Positions 40,138-52,319 of a DNA stretch of 64,000 bases are shown piece by piece. The notes beneath the pieces were generated by a model. It searched no databases. It saw only the letters and a list, made by a program, of their open reading frames with translations, and was not told the DNA's origin. This stretch comes from Anaspis maculata (Eukaryota > Arthropoda > Insecta > Coleoptera > Scraptiidae), in NCBI GenBank assembly GCA_949128115.1, contig OX421962.1, forward strand, positions 10,200,262 through 10,264,261, given 5' to 3'. How positions within the stretch are numbered: the first letter of the stretch is position 1; every line of letters begins with the position of its first letter. A program made the position numbers and the translations under genes.

Positions 40138-40257
40138 GTACTTTTTGGAGGCAAATCAGAATCTGCATTCTAAATTTTCCTGATGTCCTTTTGTACAGTT
40201 TTTTTTTAAACCCATTGTGGTGCAAATGGCTAACAACTTTGCATTGGTAGCACTCTA

Positions 40258-40837
40258 CAGTGGCGTAGCTATAAATGAGCAAAAAGAAGCAGTGCCTTAG
40301 GGCTCTCAAGGCTCAAAGGAGCCCAAGGTTTCAAACTAAATAATAAAAATTTTATATAGGAGTTTACTTAGTGCAAAGGCTCGTAATAAGAAAATTTAAT
40401 TTTTTTGTTATTTCCACCTACATAGACGATTTTGGACAAAAAAAAATAGGACAGTCATTCCTCGAGTCATTCATTATTTCTGCAAAAATTTGGGCTCCAA
40501 GTGCTCTTCATTTTGGATAATTATGTTCATCTTGATCAGCTGCAACTGACACGACCAAATTGAAGAGTATTTTGAGCCCAAATTGTTGCAAGTTGCGATT
40601 GTCATGCTTTTTTTGGCCGCAATGGTTTTTTATCGAAGTTTTGTGAATTCTTTATTCCATCATCATTTTCATTATTATTATTGACCACAGAGTTATTGAC
40701 CGTGTGGGCTTGGAAACAAGGAGAGCGAGAGCCTTTTTGGGCGTCGACCTCGGCGTCGACCTCCCTGGAACCCTTTCTTTTAAGACCCCCGAAACAGTTT
40801 GCCTCAGGACCCTTGAGTACTTATAGCTACGCCACTG
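40258..40837. mobile_element. hAT-type MITE, 580 bases, duplication GCACTCTA
   Basis: Ends CAGTGGCGTAGCTATAA and TTATAGCTACGCCACTG are perfect inverted copies, bordered by identical GCACTCTA at 40250-40257 and 40838-40845. Family E copy 1 shows the site without insert. No transposase. Confidence 0.95.
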
Positions 40838-41023
40838 GCACTCTATTCATTTATGAAAAGGATACAGGACCGTACTCAAAAGTCAAAACTTTATTCTTAT
40901 CGAGTTTCTGCTGAGAAAGTTATCATGTATGGACTTTTTTCAAAATCTGATGCCACTTTCAGAGACTACATGAAAAAGTCTACAAAATGCGATTCTGAAA
41001 TTGTTTTCTAACCGAGAATAATT

Positions 41024-41329
41024 TCAAAATAATAGCACAATTGCATGATGTTGGTTCAGCTTGTCGCCACTTGGTGGCTTTGGTTGGGCTTGGGCGGCAC
41101 AGCGCGCTTGCGTCTGATCCAGATTATCGCGATTCGTTTCGTTTGTACTTTGTTTATCTTTTGCAAATTGCAAATGGAAGCCGAGCATGCGAGCATGTCG
41201 AGTGGGAAAGAAAACAACGGCCCATCGATTCTTCAGGGCTTCATCCGTGGGGAACTTGTGGAATTTCATGCAATTTTCGATTCTTGAACTTTGACCGCAG
41301 TGTGGCACCACACAACATTTATAGGGCAT
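41024..41329 (-). pseudogene. THAP-domain protein fragment
   Basis: From the ATG at 41329: MPYKCCVVPHCGQ, then CMKFHKFPTDEALKNRW. This fits the first half of a THAP zinc finger (M-x3-C-x4-C, HxFP, W), a DNA-binding domain. The second Cys-x2-His and the AVPTIF box are not seen; the frame continues 50 residues in unrelated, Gln-rich sequence. Either a first exon whose donor I cannot place or a broken transposon relic. Confidence 0.6.
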
Positions 41330-41583
41330 TTTTCAGCGTCGACAACATGGAAAGATGAAAAGAGAAATTGATGACGCCGGGCAATTCACCTTTCCCATAA
41401 GAGAAATCATTTACGCGCATACCCGTGAGCGCAGACTTCCACTAATACAAACAGCCACTACAGCCCGCTAGTTCTACGCGCACAGGTATGCGTGAAGCTC
41501 TCGTGGGAAAGATGGATTGGTGAGACGAGATAAATATGTTAGGTTATTCAAAGTGCCAAAATGACGCGAATGACTGTTATGAC

Positions 41584-42098
41584 TAAAGAGCGGATTTATA
41601 ATGTTTTAGATGTTCTATCCGTCAAGTTGGATGCAACTGTCGACTTGCAGCTTGACGTTTCCATCTATAAGGAACCTAAATTTCAAGTTTTATTTCGCAT
41701 ATAATTTATTATTTTGACTTTTTACAGCATACAAATTGATAGTCCATATAATCGCATATAGCCGCATATTTGGTCCATATTTTTGCACATATTTGAATAT
41801 TTGTCACTATTTTGGCCATTCTATCTATTATGTGCTAGGAAATCACGAAATTTTGATTTCTATCAAGGAAAAAATAATTGAAAATTTTCAAAGAATTTTT
41901 TTATACTTTGATGGTTAAAGTTGGTTGGATGGTTTTACATGTAAATGTTGAAATTTTTACTATTCTTGCAGCTTATATCACATATCGACTCGCATATATT
42001 GCTCTATTTGAACATTTTTACCGCATATTTTGATACTTTTTAAGCGCGTATAAACTGCATATTTTGGACTTTTTTACCGCATATAAATCCGCTCCCTA
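41584..42098. mobile_element. hAT-type MITE, 515 bases, duplication GTTATGAC
   Basis: Ends TAAAGAGCGGATTTATA and TATAAATCCGCTCCCTA, with perfect GTTATGAC copies at 41576-41583 and 42099-42106. The interior repeats GCATAT many times on both strands, a plausible transposase binding array. No coding capacity. Confidence 0.94.
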
Positions 42099-42109
42099 GT
42101 TATGACACA

Positions 42110-43286
42110 CGATTTGACGGTTTGCAATACCAATTGATGAACCTAAAGTCCCCAAGTGGCAAACGGCGCCACAAGCGCCCCACAGAGAAGCGCCCCCTAC
42201 ATGCAATCGCCCTATTTTCTGGAAATATGAATTATTTGGTTATGTACCTACTTAACCACATCAAATTTTGAACTCTCAATCAAAATCATTTACGACAAGG
42301 ATTCCCCCCCCCCCCCAAAAATACGTGATGCGTGATGCCCGACAAGTGAGTTCATCAAGACGCGCTTCAAATTCAGACGCAGCCATAACGTTGTTGATTT
42401 TTTGAGATAAATGGGCACTTATGCGAGATCATAGAAAGAATATACTTTGAATATAGGTACTTCCTCATTGGGAACTTTTTTTTAACAGAAAATACGATTA
42501 TTGATTGAAAAATTAGACTAATGGAACTTCGATTTGGGCCCACTTTGAATTTACTTGAAGTTGCAATTTAATTTCAAGAAGTTTGATACCAAACTCGACG
42601 AATTAGGTATAGAGAAAAATGACAGAGATATGATCAAAACTGCCTTTTCACCATAATCCACAGCCTGATGCGACTCGTGCTGCTGAAAAAGGACGAATTG
42701 CGCTTCAGCAAGGAGAAACTGCTTCTGGTTTTCGACAGCGCGGGTTTCTCCTGGCTTCCGGTCCCAGCAAGCCGACTTTTGAAACCGCGACGATTCGAGG
42801 TCGCGGTAACAAAACGTCACTTTGGCACCCACTATGGCAACGTTGCAAGTACGCCTGACGTGGCAAGAGCGCAATGCGCATTCTTTCCGACGTTGAATTG
42901 ACATTGACATCAGGCGCTCGCGCCAGCGCATGATGGAGTGCCAAGGTACCGCTGTAGAGATTCGTTTGTTTTTGACATTACTCAGTCAAATCTTGAGTTT
43001 AGCACGATTACTTTTTTGATAGAGCGACAATTCAATAAACCATCTATATAATTTATTACAACTAAAGACAATTGCACCAACAAGTACTATGGAAAATATA
43101 TACCATATACCCATCTTAGGGAGGACGTCATTTTTGCTCCCGCGACCTATAGACGACGAAACGACATAGGCTTTGGACGCTCAAGCTTTTTTGTTTCTCA
43201 AATTTTTGACTTGTTATAGCTTATTTTTTTGGTTTTGTCTTAGGCAGATATGAGCAAATGAAAGACTATTATAAATACATCCCATA
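42110..43286. other. Unassigned interval
   Basis: Includes a C homopolymer near 42306 and a GC-richer part at 42640-42960 open on both strands (77 codons plus, 126 codons minus). Neither matches a family I know. No splice or promoter context. Confidence 0.3.
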
Positions 43287-43500
43287 CACTTCCTATTTTC
43301 AGTAGAATGACTTTTTGGAGCAAAAATAAACTGTAAAGCTGGGGGGGGGGCTACAGCTACGACTGATAGCACCTGCAAAGTTTTGGAGCGAAACTATCAG
43401 CGGCCAATCGGCCATCGGCCGTATTTTCCCAGCGCCCCAGCTTGTCACTTTATTTTTGCTCCAAAAAGTCATATTCTACTGAAAATGGAAAGTGTACGGG
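43287..43500. mobile_element. Palindromic foldback MITE, second copy
   Basis: Arms carry TTTTCAGTAGAATGACTTTT then GGAGCAAAAATAAA and their complement near 43445-43495. Homologous, inverted, to 2650-2805, with CCTGCAAAGTTTTGG at the centre of both. Confidence 0.82.
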
Positions 43501-43659
43501 ATATAGTTATTCTACGTTATTATTTGCAAAAATGCGGAAAGTTCTGTGGTCTAATTGCAAATCTACACGAAAAATGCATGAAAAAACCTCGTAGTAAACA
43601 GTTTTCGTCAATTTCTGGTTATCCAGCAATTTTTTTTTTGGAAATTCAGTCGCACATTT

Positions 43660-44215
43660 GAGCAGGTGCCAACAAGAGCTTTTGTTAGAGGTGTCACTCG
43701 ATAAGGTTCTAATTCTGATACTTTTTGACATCATTTGACCGCATTTGACGTCATTAACATTTTTGACATTAATTACGTCATATAGAACTGTCTTGTTTTT
43801 CCAAACAGCTCCCAAGACCTAATTTCAAACAACGTAGGTACCAAAATTCAATTATGTTTTTGATGAAATATGCTAGTTTTCGTGTGAAAATTTTTCGCCT
43901 CATAGATGGCTTTGGAATCTCAGTTTAGCCTGTATCTCTGTCAACTTTTGTAATAAACTAGTCGAGTTGGGTGTCTAAAGACGCAGAATTTGATAGGAAA
44001 TTCGAATTTGTACAGTGCCTGTTGATTTTATGAGGTTGCCAAACAAAAACTACCTTAAAATCACAATTTGTGCAGATTCTTAGTCAATTTCCTGTTGTAA
44101 CGGTAAGTTTTCCAAAAATGAACAACGTCATTTAGGCGCAGGCGAGAGCTCTATTTAGAGGTGACACTCGATAGGGTTGTGATTTTCAACATTTTTGACA
44201 TTTATTGACATCGTT
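43660..44215 (+). repeat. Pair of about 95-base direct repeats
   Basis: AGAGGTGTCACTCGATA at about 43688 and AGAGGTGACACTCGATA at about 44157, each followed by similar TTTTTGACAT-rich DNA. The intervening 370 bases are unassigned. Confidence 0.6.
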
Positions 44216-44220
44216 GATGA

Positions 44221-46273
44221 TTTTTAGCGCATTTTCCATCTTGATGGAAATCGCTATTGCAACCGCTTTGTCCGTCCGTCCGTCCGTCCGTCCGTCCGTC
44301 CGTTCCTCGAACTCCTCCCAAACTAGACGACCTAGCTTTCCAATTTTTTCGCTGTTACATAGCTGCCACTCCCAAAGGAGGGCTAGGCTATATTGGATGT
44401 CTATATTGCGCCGCCAACATAGAGAAAACCGCCCCCGATAAACTTGAAATAACATAATATTGCACTTTCTACCAGACCTGATGCTCTGGTGTTCTCATTT
44501 TTTGAATAATACATAGTTGCCACTTATAAACGTAAGCCAAGAAACATTCCGTCTTCAATATGCGCCGCCGACATGAAAAAACTGCTAAAAACCGCCGCCA
44601 ATCACTTAAAAATGAAAAACATAAACCCGAAGATATAGCGATCTGATTCTTTCGGTATATAAATAGCTGACTAAAAATGGGAAAGGATAGGCTACTTTTG
44701 GTTAGTCGCCGCCCTCAGATTCCGCCCCCAGATTCCGCCCCCAAACGATAAACAGTGCAACTTTCACAAATGTTACTGATTGAGATGTTCCCTTAAACAT
44801 TTAAGAACTGCCAACTCAAATTGTGCAACATTTGCTCGGCCGAACGCTGCCGCTCCCACATGCCGCCCCCAAAGTAAGAGATAAATGGAAAACATGAACC
44901 CGAAGACATAGCGATCTAAGTTTTTCGCTATATGGATAGCTGACTAAAAATGGAAAAGGATAGGCTACTTTTGACATGGCGCCGCCTCCAGCTTCCGCCC
45001 CCCCAAAAAAAGTGCAACTTTCAACAATTTTCACTGATTTAGCTAATAATGTTACCTCAAACATTTAGAAACTCTTGACTCAAACTGTGCAAGAATTTCT
45101 TTGCCAAACTCTGCTGCTCCCACACGCCGCCCCCAAAGTGAGAGATGAATGTAAAACATGAACCTGAAGACATAACGATCTACTTCTTTCACTATATTGA
45201 TAGCTGACTGAAATTAGAAAAATAAATATAGGCCACTATTAATTAGCCGCCGCCTCCAGCTGCCGCCTCCAAACAAAAAAAATGCAACTTTCACAATTTT
45301 CACTGATTGTCATATTTCCGTCACATTTAGAAACTCCCAACTCAAACTGTGCAACAGTTACTTTGCCGAATGCTGCCGCCCCCACACGCTGCCCTCAAAG
45401 TGAGAGATGAGTGAAAAACATAAACCCGAAGACATAACGATCTAATTCTTTCGCTATATGGATAGCTAACTAAAAATGGGAAAGAATAGGCTACCTTTGA
45501 CATGGCGCCGCCTCCAACTCCCACCCCCAAAAGTAAAAAAGTGCAACGTTCAACAATTTTCACTGATTTGGATGTTAATGTTACCTCAAACATAGATAAA
45601 CTCCCAACTCAAACTGTGGAAGAATTTCTTTGTCAAACTCTGCCGCTCCCACACGCCGCCCCCAAAGTAAGAGATAAATGTAAAACATAACCCTGAAGAC
45701 ATAGCGATCTGATTGTTCCGCTATATAGATAGCTGACTAAAAATGGGAAGAGATAGGCCACTTTTGATTAGTCGCCGCCTCCAGCTCCCGCCCCCAAACA
45801 AAAAAAAATGCAACTTTCACAATTTTCACTGATTGTCATATTTCCTTAAACATTTAGAAACTCCTTTCTCAAACTGTGCAACAGTTACTTTGCCGAATGC
45901 TGCCACCCCCACACGCTGCTCTCAAAGTAAGAGATAAATGGAAAACATAAACCCGAAGACATAGCGATCTAATTCTTTCGCTATATGGATAGCCGACTAA
46001 AAATGAAAAAGCATAGACTACTGTTGATTAGTCGCCACTCCCAGCTCCCGCCCTCAAACAAAAAAATACATTGATAAGTGAAAGAATTTTCATTCAAATC
46101 TATTTCATTGGCAAGTACCCCATTCTGATAACACAATATCACAATGAGTTTCGAATGAAGAAAGTGGGCAAGGAATGGTGTTTCTCCTTCAACCAAATTT
46201 CTTTACGTTCACAATATGCCTCTTTGAGAAAATGCGCTACTGAGACTCACGCACGTGAAGGCATACTCACTTG
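44221..46273 (+). mobile_element. Tandem-repeat-bearing element T, copy 1
   Basis: Begins TTTTTAGCGCATTTTCCATC, passes a (TCCG)n run at 44271-44303, then about six tandem units of roughly 265 bases, each with CCCGAAGACATA(G/A)CGATCT and GTGCAACTTTCA(C/A)AATTTT, and ends with a unique 200-base tail closing in CATACTCACTTG. It matches 56959-59090 over its full length. No TIR and no clear duplication. It carries no recognisable protein. A small TCACG-CA-CGTGA hairpin lies about 20 bases before the end. Confidence 0.82.
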
Positions 46274-47261
46274 TTTTTGACATTTTTGATAGTTCGGTGA
46301 TGATTTGATAGTTCTCGAGGATCAGTTCCTTGGACGGACGGATAGACGACAGACTGACTGACGGACGGACAAAGTGAGGTGGTGAAGACATAAGAACATT
46401 TTCTCTTAAAAAAACGTGCGCTAAAACCTGATTTGACCTGACCTGAACTAGGTACGCTCCACCAGTGCACTTTTTCTGAAAAATACATTTTAAAGAAGAC
46501 ATTTCTTCTCTATAGTACCTACTTAAGTACCTATACCTAACTTTGCTCTTTGCACTTATTGATTTTCCAAGCCCTTCGCTATCAAGCTTTTTATAGGTAT
46601 AAAATTCAAATAAAGTAGGTAGGTACTTACCTCTTCTATACCTACACATTTAATCGCCAATTACGTTTAATGCGGAAATAAAGACTCCAATCGATAGATC
46701 CAAATAAAGTATCCTATATACTACCTCTCTCTGCTAAAAGCTTTGGGAAAACAACGGGCGATATTTTTATTTCCGGCTGCACATAGGGGAGCGAGAGCTT
46801 TCCATAGAAGCGCGCCATCTCAGACGGGAGAAGCCCCGGCGCTCACGCTGGCAGGCAAGTTGTTTGTATTCAGCTTTAGTAGCCGCAGCAGTAGAGCGAA
46901 GAGTGGATGTGTCCATCATTTGATGCCTCTCTCTTGCCACCGACGTAGTAAAAAGCGAGTGAGTGGTTTATGAGCGAGAGCCTGTTATCAATCAAATATT
47001 ATTCAAAAATCTCACTACAACAGGCACAAATAACTGTTTTTTGGCATTCTTTTCGTTCGTTCCGTGCATCGTGTACGTGTAATACACCCGGAAATAAGAA
47101 ATTCTTCATCATTGTTCTCTCGTAAGTAGGCAGACTTTTATTATTTGAACTTTATTTACCGTCAATCGTCATCAATTGTTGAACTAATTTATTGGTCTAA
47201 TTTTCTACTGGTAATTCATGATTCACTTGATCGCGTGTGGTTACGACATGTGTGCCACTCC
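46274..47261. other. Unassigned interval
   Basis: Interspersed TACCTACC-type simple sequence near 46510-46640, a short inverted GGACGGAC run near 46335-46370, and a GC-richer patch 46780-46930. No gene recognised. Confidence 0.3.
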
Positions 47262-48434
47262 CAGTGGCGCAGCCAAGGGGGGGGCTATGGGGCTATAGCC
47301 CCCCCCCCCAGACAGTCTTGCTTTTCCACCGAAGCAATGGAAAATGTTGAACAAAATAATAAAAATATTGTGTTCGACTGTTACCTTCTTCATCATTTTG
47401 AAAATAGATCATTAGTCTTTCTGTGTAATAGTTGCACTGCGATTGGATTGCGCGTTTTTTTCTTCAATTGGTGCGGAGAGAGAAACTCTTCCGGTTTAAG
47501 GACGGAGTTGAATGGACCTTTTCAATAAAGGCGGTCTCTCTCGCACGATTTACGTCACAGCCCCACATGAACGGAGTTTCCCTTGGAGATATTAAGCGCC
47601 GTTAGCTAGACACCACCAACTGCGCGGTACGAACGCGCACGCATCTGTCTCTCTTTTCTGAAAAGGTCTATTGGTAAGATAAGCGTTGCGGAATCAATCC
47701 CTGTGGGTTTATTTTTTGACAGAATCTCACCATTTAGGTTTCTTCCGAAAGCTACAAGGGTGCACTTTGGTTTGAGCCCATTGGCATTTCCAAAATCAAA
47801 AAATCAATTACTCATCCAAAAATAAAAAAGATATTTTTCGATTTTGGAAATGCCAATGGGCTCAAACCAAACTGCATCCTTGTAGCTTTCGAGAGAGACC
47901 TAAATGGTAAGATTCTGTCAAAGAATGAACCCACAGAGATTATTGATTCCACAACGCTTATTTTACCGATATAACTCCATCCTTAAGCAAGTATACTCAC
48001 CTACCTATCAGGCTTATTTTGTAACTTCTCGTTCACTAACGACTCGTTAGCGAACGATTATCGTTAAGACTGCCACTATCGATAGATCTAACAAGAGCAC
48101 GAAAAACCGTATTTCGTGAACAGCTGCGTTCGGCCGTATCGTTTGTATGTGCCGAACGATCGTGTATGACGTTTCTACGTGCGCACAGCGCAGCTGTCAG
48201 TTTGCAAGTGTCATTACTACCATTTATTACTGTCATTTTCCCTGCAAACCCAGGGAATACTGAATTTAATACCTACTTCAATTTAAGGTAGGTAACATAG
48301 GTACCACAATGATTATACTCGAAAATATGATGACCAAGACCCTTTTTCCGGGGGGGGGGGGTTCGCCTTTGGCGCAGCTCGCTTTGCTCGCGTTCGTTAG
48401 CCCCCCCCATGGCTATATCCTGGCTGCGCCACTG
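47262..48434. mobile_element. hAT-type non-autonomous element, 1173 bases, duplication GCCACTCC
   Basis: Ends CAGTGGCGCAGCCA and TGGCTGCGCCACTG are perfect inverted copies, and GCCACTCC stands at 47254-47261 and 48435-48442. Both ends continue with G- and C-homopolymers. Inside is another palindrome, about 47685-47970, with arms containing GCCCATTGGCATTTCCAAAA. No transposase. Confidence 0.95.
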
Positions 48435-48979
48435 GCCACTCCTCTGCATGTTACTGCGTTTTTATCTTCAGGTGTATAACCTAGTACCTACATTATTTGT
48501 TTATTTGCATTATTTTTATAGGTCTTTCATATCATGTCTGCTCAAGATTAGACAAAATATGAAATAAAATTCTTGGTCATCTTCGCAGGCAATATATTCG
48601 AGTAAGGGAACTAAACGTAGAATTTGTATACATAGGTACTGGTACTACCTATATGTATACAAATTCTAGGTTCTAGGTTTTAGGTTCTAGGTAGGTTGTT
48701 TTCTTTATATCCAGTGTTTTTTTTGTGGAAAAGATTATTAGTCACAGGTAGTTAAACAAATTCATCAATGTATTTTGAGAGAAAAAAAATCTTGAGACTG
48801 GAAAAGATTTTTGAGAATTTTTAGCAAAATAATAGGGTAGGTAGGTAGGTACCCGAGTAGGTACCACATGAGCAAAATAAACAGGGACGCCAATTTCCCA
48901 AATTGTCCCTATGTATTTTTGACGTTGTCAGGTAGTTGTCAGGTGGGTTTTGAAAAAAAAATTCGAGGGCGAAAAACGT

Positions 48980-50600
48980 CGGTTCTCATTTTGGGAGAGG
49001 GGGGGGAGGCATGCAAGACACGTATATTGCAAAAAAATTATTCGCCCCCACTCTACCCTACTTTAAAATTCCAAATACCATTACCTATATTGTGATGCAT
49101 CACATTGAAGGAAATAAAATTATCTTTTTTTCTATATTTTGAAAATTTTCAAACCACCCGCCCAACCTTTCTCAAGATTTTCTCATTGTTACTTTTCCCC
49201 CTATTAATTCCCCATTCTTGAGAAATTATTTTTCAGCAATAACAGGTCGATTTTAATTTCGAGGGGGATAACTAAAACACGTATTATCAAATTTTCATTT
49301 TCAACTCTTTCGCCCCCACTCCACCCTATCCTACTTTGAAATTTAAAATGGCATCACCTATCTTGTGAAACATCAAATTAAAGGAAATAAAATCTTCTTT
49401 CTGCTAAATGTATTTTAAAAACCAACCCTCCTCAAAATGCTCTCATTGTTAATTATTGGAGGATAGTTCTTCCCCTATTGATTCCCGATTCTTGAGAAAT
49501 TATTTTTCTGGAAACACAGGTCGATTCTTATTTCGAGGGGGCAAATAAAACACGTACTGTCAAATTTTTATTTTCAACCCTTTCCCCTCACCCCACCCTA
49601 CCCTACTTTGAAATTTCGAATGGCATTACCCATCTTGTGATAAATCAAATTAATGGAAATAAAATTCTCTTTCTGTCAAATATATTTTTAAAATTTTCAA
49701 ACCACCTCCCCCCAACCCTCCTCAAAATTTTTCTCATTGTAATTGGAGGAAAGTTTTCCCCCTATCATAACTTCCGGTTCTTGGGAAACCGATTTTTCCA
49801 AAACAGGTCGATTTTTATTTCGAGGGGGCAAATAAAATGTATTGTCAAATTATTATTTTCAACTCCTTCGCCCCCACCCTGCCCTACTTTGAAATTTCAA
49901 ATAGCATTACCTATCTTGTGTCGCATCAAACTGAAGGAAATGAAATTCTCTTTTTGTCAAACATATTTTAAGGCTTAGAATTGCTCGGCTCGATACCAAG
50001 TTGGGGCTGAGACCGCCATAAGTGCGGTTACCATAGCCCATAGCAACGGCGGATACCAACCAATCAGACCACTGTATTTGGCGAGTTACGTCGTCGCAAA
50101 CTTTGCGCCTGCAACTTGGTATCGAGCCCTTAGTCTTGCCACACGTTTTTTAATGTTTCAACATATTTCAACATTTTTTAAACCACCCCCTCGACCACCC
50201 CCTCCCCTTCTCAAAATTTCCTCATTGTTAAATAAAGGAAAAGGGGTGAAGGAGTTGAAGATAAAAATTTGGCAATGCGCGATGTATCCCTCAAAATACA
50301 AATCGACCTGGTTTTTTCTGAAAAATCTATTCCTCAAGAATCAGGAGTTGATAGGGGGGAAAAAACTTTCCTTCAATAAACAATTAGGGAGTTTAGAGAA
50401 GGGTTGAGGGTGGTTAATTTTGTAAAAAATATGTTTGACAGAAAGAATTTCATTGCCTTCACTTTGGTGTGTCATACGATAGGTGATATTCGGAATTTTA
50501 AAGTAGGGTAAGGTGGGGGCGAAGGGATTGAAAATGATAATTCGACAATACGTCTCCTAGATATCGGCATTTCGGTATTTTCATAGAGAAATGCTTGGGA
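48980..50600. mobile_element. Foldback related to FB-A with multiplied left arm
   Basis: Three direct arm copies (starting near 48990, 49245 and 49500, plus a partial near 49760) face inverted arm sequence at 50210-50560. Each arm shows AACAGGTCGATTTT(A/T)ATTTC and GAGGGGG as in FB-A. The 49986-50129 MITE sits in it. Confidence 0.7.
49986..50129. mobile_element. 144-base MITE with GGCTCGATACCAAGTTG ends
   Basis: Perfect inverted ends GGCTCGATACCAAGTTG and CAACTTGGTATCGAGCC; GC-richer than its host. No sure duplication found. Confidence 0.85.
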
Positions 50601-52319
50601 ATCGAGAATCGACTCAAGTTTCAGAACTCAATTTTGTAATCTTGAGTACTTACCAACTTTTAACCAAGATACTCTCTGACCAAGATCAACTTTTGGTTCA
50701 TATATCATTGAATTCAGAGAAACAAGAAAAATATAGGTTTGCTCCGTTTACTTCAGTACCTACCTACCCATTATGTGTCTTCCTCTTCTTGTTTTAAAAA
50801 TAAGATAAGTAGGTACCTACCTCGGTATCTACATATACATAAGAATTGGTGATCACACATAATATCCAAATCAATATAACTATACTCAACGAGGAAGTGA
50901 TAATGCGGAGAGAATCACTTCAATCTGAAGCTATTCTGCGGTAAAACATGAAGCATTAAGAACTTTTATACGTTACCTGTAGCAAGAAGAAAAGCAGAAA
51001 TTCTTTAGAAATTTTACACCATACATTTCTCAAGTTACGCAAAGGCAAATATTGTCTTTTTTTCCATCAAAAACCGCACAATAGCGTAATAACACGGCTC
51101 TCGTAGGCGCAAGACATTGAAACAAGTCCCACGAAATCCACATAAATGTCCAGCGCTAATTATTTATCGCCCGACCACATGGGTTCCTTGCACTTTCCAT
51201 CTATACAATCTACACGTATCTCATATCTATATCTTGAAAATATATCAACAAGTTTTTGGCATTTTCATCTTCCCAATTTTTGATTTTTGCTAAAACGAAG
51301 AATCATTTTGCATTAAAAAGCGAGTTAACAAGACTTATGAGGGAAGGTTTTCTTGCGGAACTAGCGGACCAAATCGTGTAGCTCCACACATGGATATCAA
51401 AGACATTATGAGAGAGGCACGAGCCCTTGACGACCGTTACCCATCACGGTTTCCACCTGGCCTCCAGGTGTTCAGATATAGGGGAACGTCTTGTTATTTA
51501 ATCTCCCAACGATATTTTTCTTGCAGCAAAGGTAGCTATAAGTACACAGAACAAACTAAGTTAATTTTCAAATAATGCCGGCAAGCGTGTTTTATGTGCG
51601 GGTGCCAAGGTCACATGGAAAAACTTTGTCTGATATTGGTTTGACATTTAAAGTAATATTTCGATTTTTAAGATAATGTACTCTCTGGTGTTTTTGTGTA
51701 AAAAAAGTTAGAGATCGATATCCGCGGTAGCTAATTTCAACTTTTTAATCAACTTACGGTTTGGTTCAATAGTTATTTGTGTAATAAGGCACTTGAGTAG
51801 TTGAATTTTACATTCTCGACCCACCACCCAACGAGAAGGGAGAGTATTGTGAACACGCTAATAAAAAAAAACGGTTGTGACCCCAAAACTTTCCCGACGA
51901 GTAGCAGGGAACGGATGGAAATTTCATTATGAGACTTCCCTTCGGGTGGGGAGTTGAAATTTGAGGGAAAGATTGAAAAATTGAGATATTTTCTCTAATC
52001 AGGGCTTCATTTTGAGCTCCATCATTTAAGTTTGGCCTCGATAAGCCAGACCGGTTACTTATTTTAAAGTGGGAAAGTCTCGGAAAACTTCGAGAATTTT
52101 GAGAGAAATTGCCTGGAAAAGTACAAGAATCACTTGTCCTTAGTTTAGAAAAAGTTGGTATAAATCTGTTCACAAACTAAAAAGTAGGGAGAAAAGCGAA
52201 TGAGGCAGTCAGACGCATTGGTACATGGATGAAGGTGAACGATCTGGAACTGGCTATTAAGAATGATTTGCAGGAAAATGAAAATTTAAAAAATTTGAAT
52301 TTTTCCGGAAAACTTGAAA
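50601..52319. other. Unassigned interval
   Basis: No gene recognised. Includes TACCTACC-type simple sequence and AT-rich DNA. Confidence 0.3.

Larger units (their letters stand above)
39007..41010 (+). repeat. Family E copy 3, interrupted by two insertions
   Basis: Homology to 36229-36520 and to 38207-38345 (inverted) continues across 39007-39052, 40138-40257 and 40846-41010. The gaps are exactly the foldback at 39053-40137 and the hAT MITE at 40258-40837. Confidence 0.75.

Noticed and set aside
42551..42931. 126-codon minus-strand frame and 77-codon plus-strand frame
   Set aside because: No recognised family, no splice or promoter context, overlapping open frames on both strands of a GC-richer patch.
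44205..44457. Ser/Arg/Pro-repeat proteins (VRPSVRPSVRPS) at 44205, 56919 and 63057
   Set aside because: Translation of (TCCG)n microsatellites; tetramers cycle through all frames and give the same peptide.
44221..46273. Definite Helitron call for element T
   Set aside because: The end is CTTG rather than CTRR, the 5' end does not start TC by my boundary, and no Rep-helicase is visible; kept only as a hypothesis.
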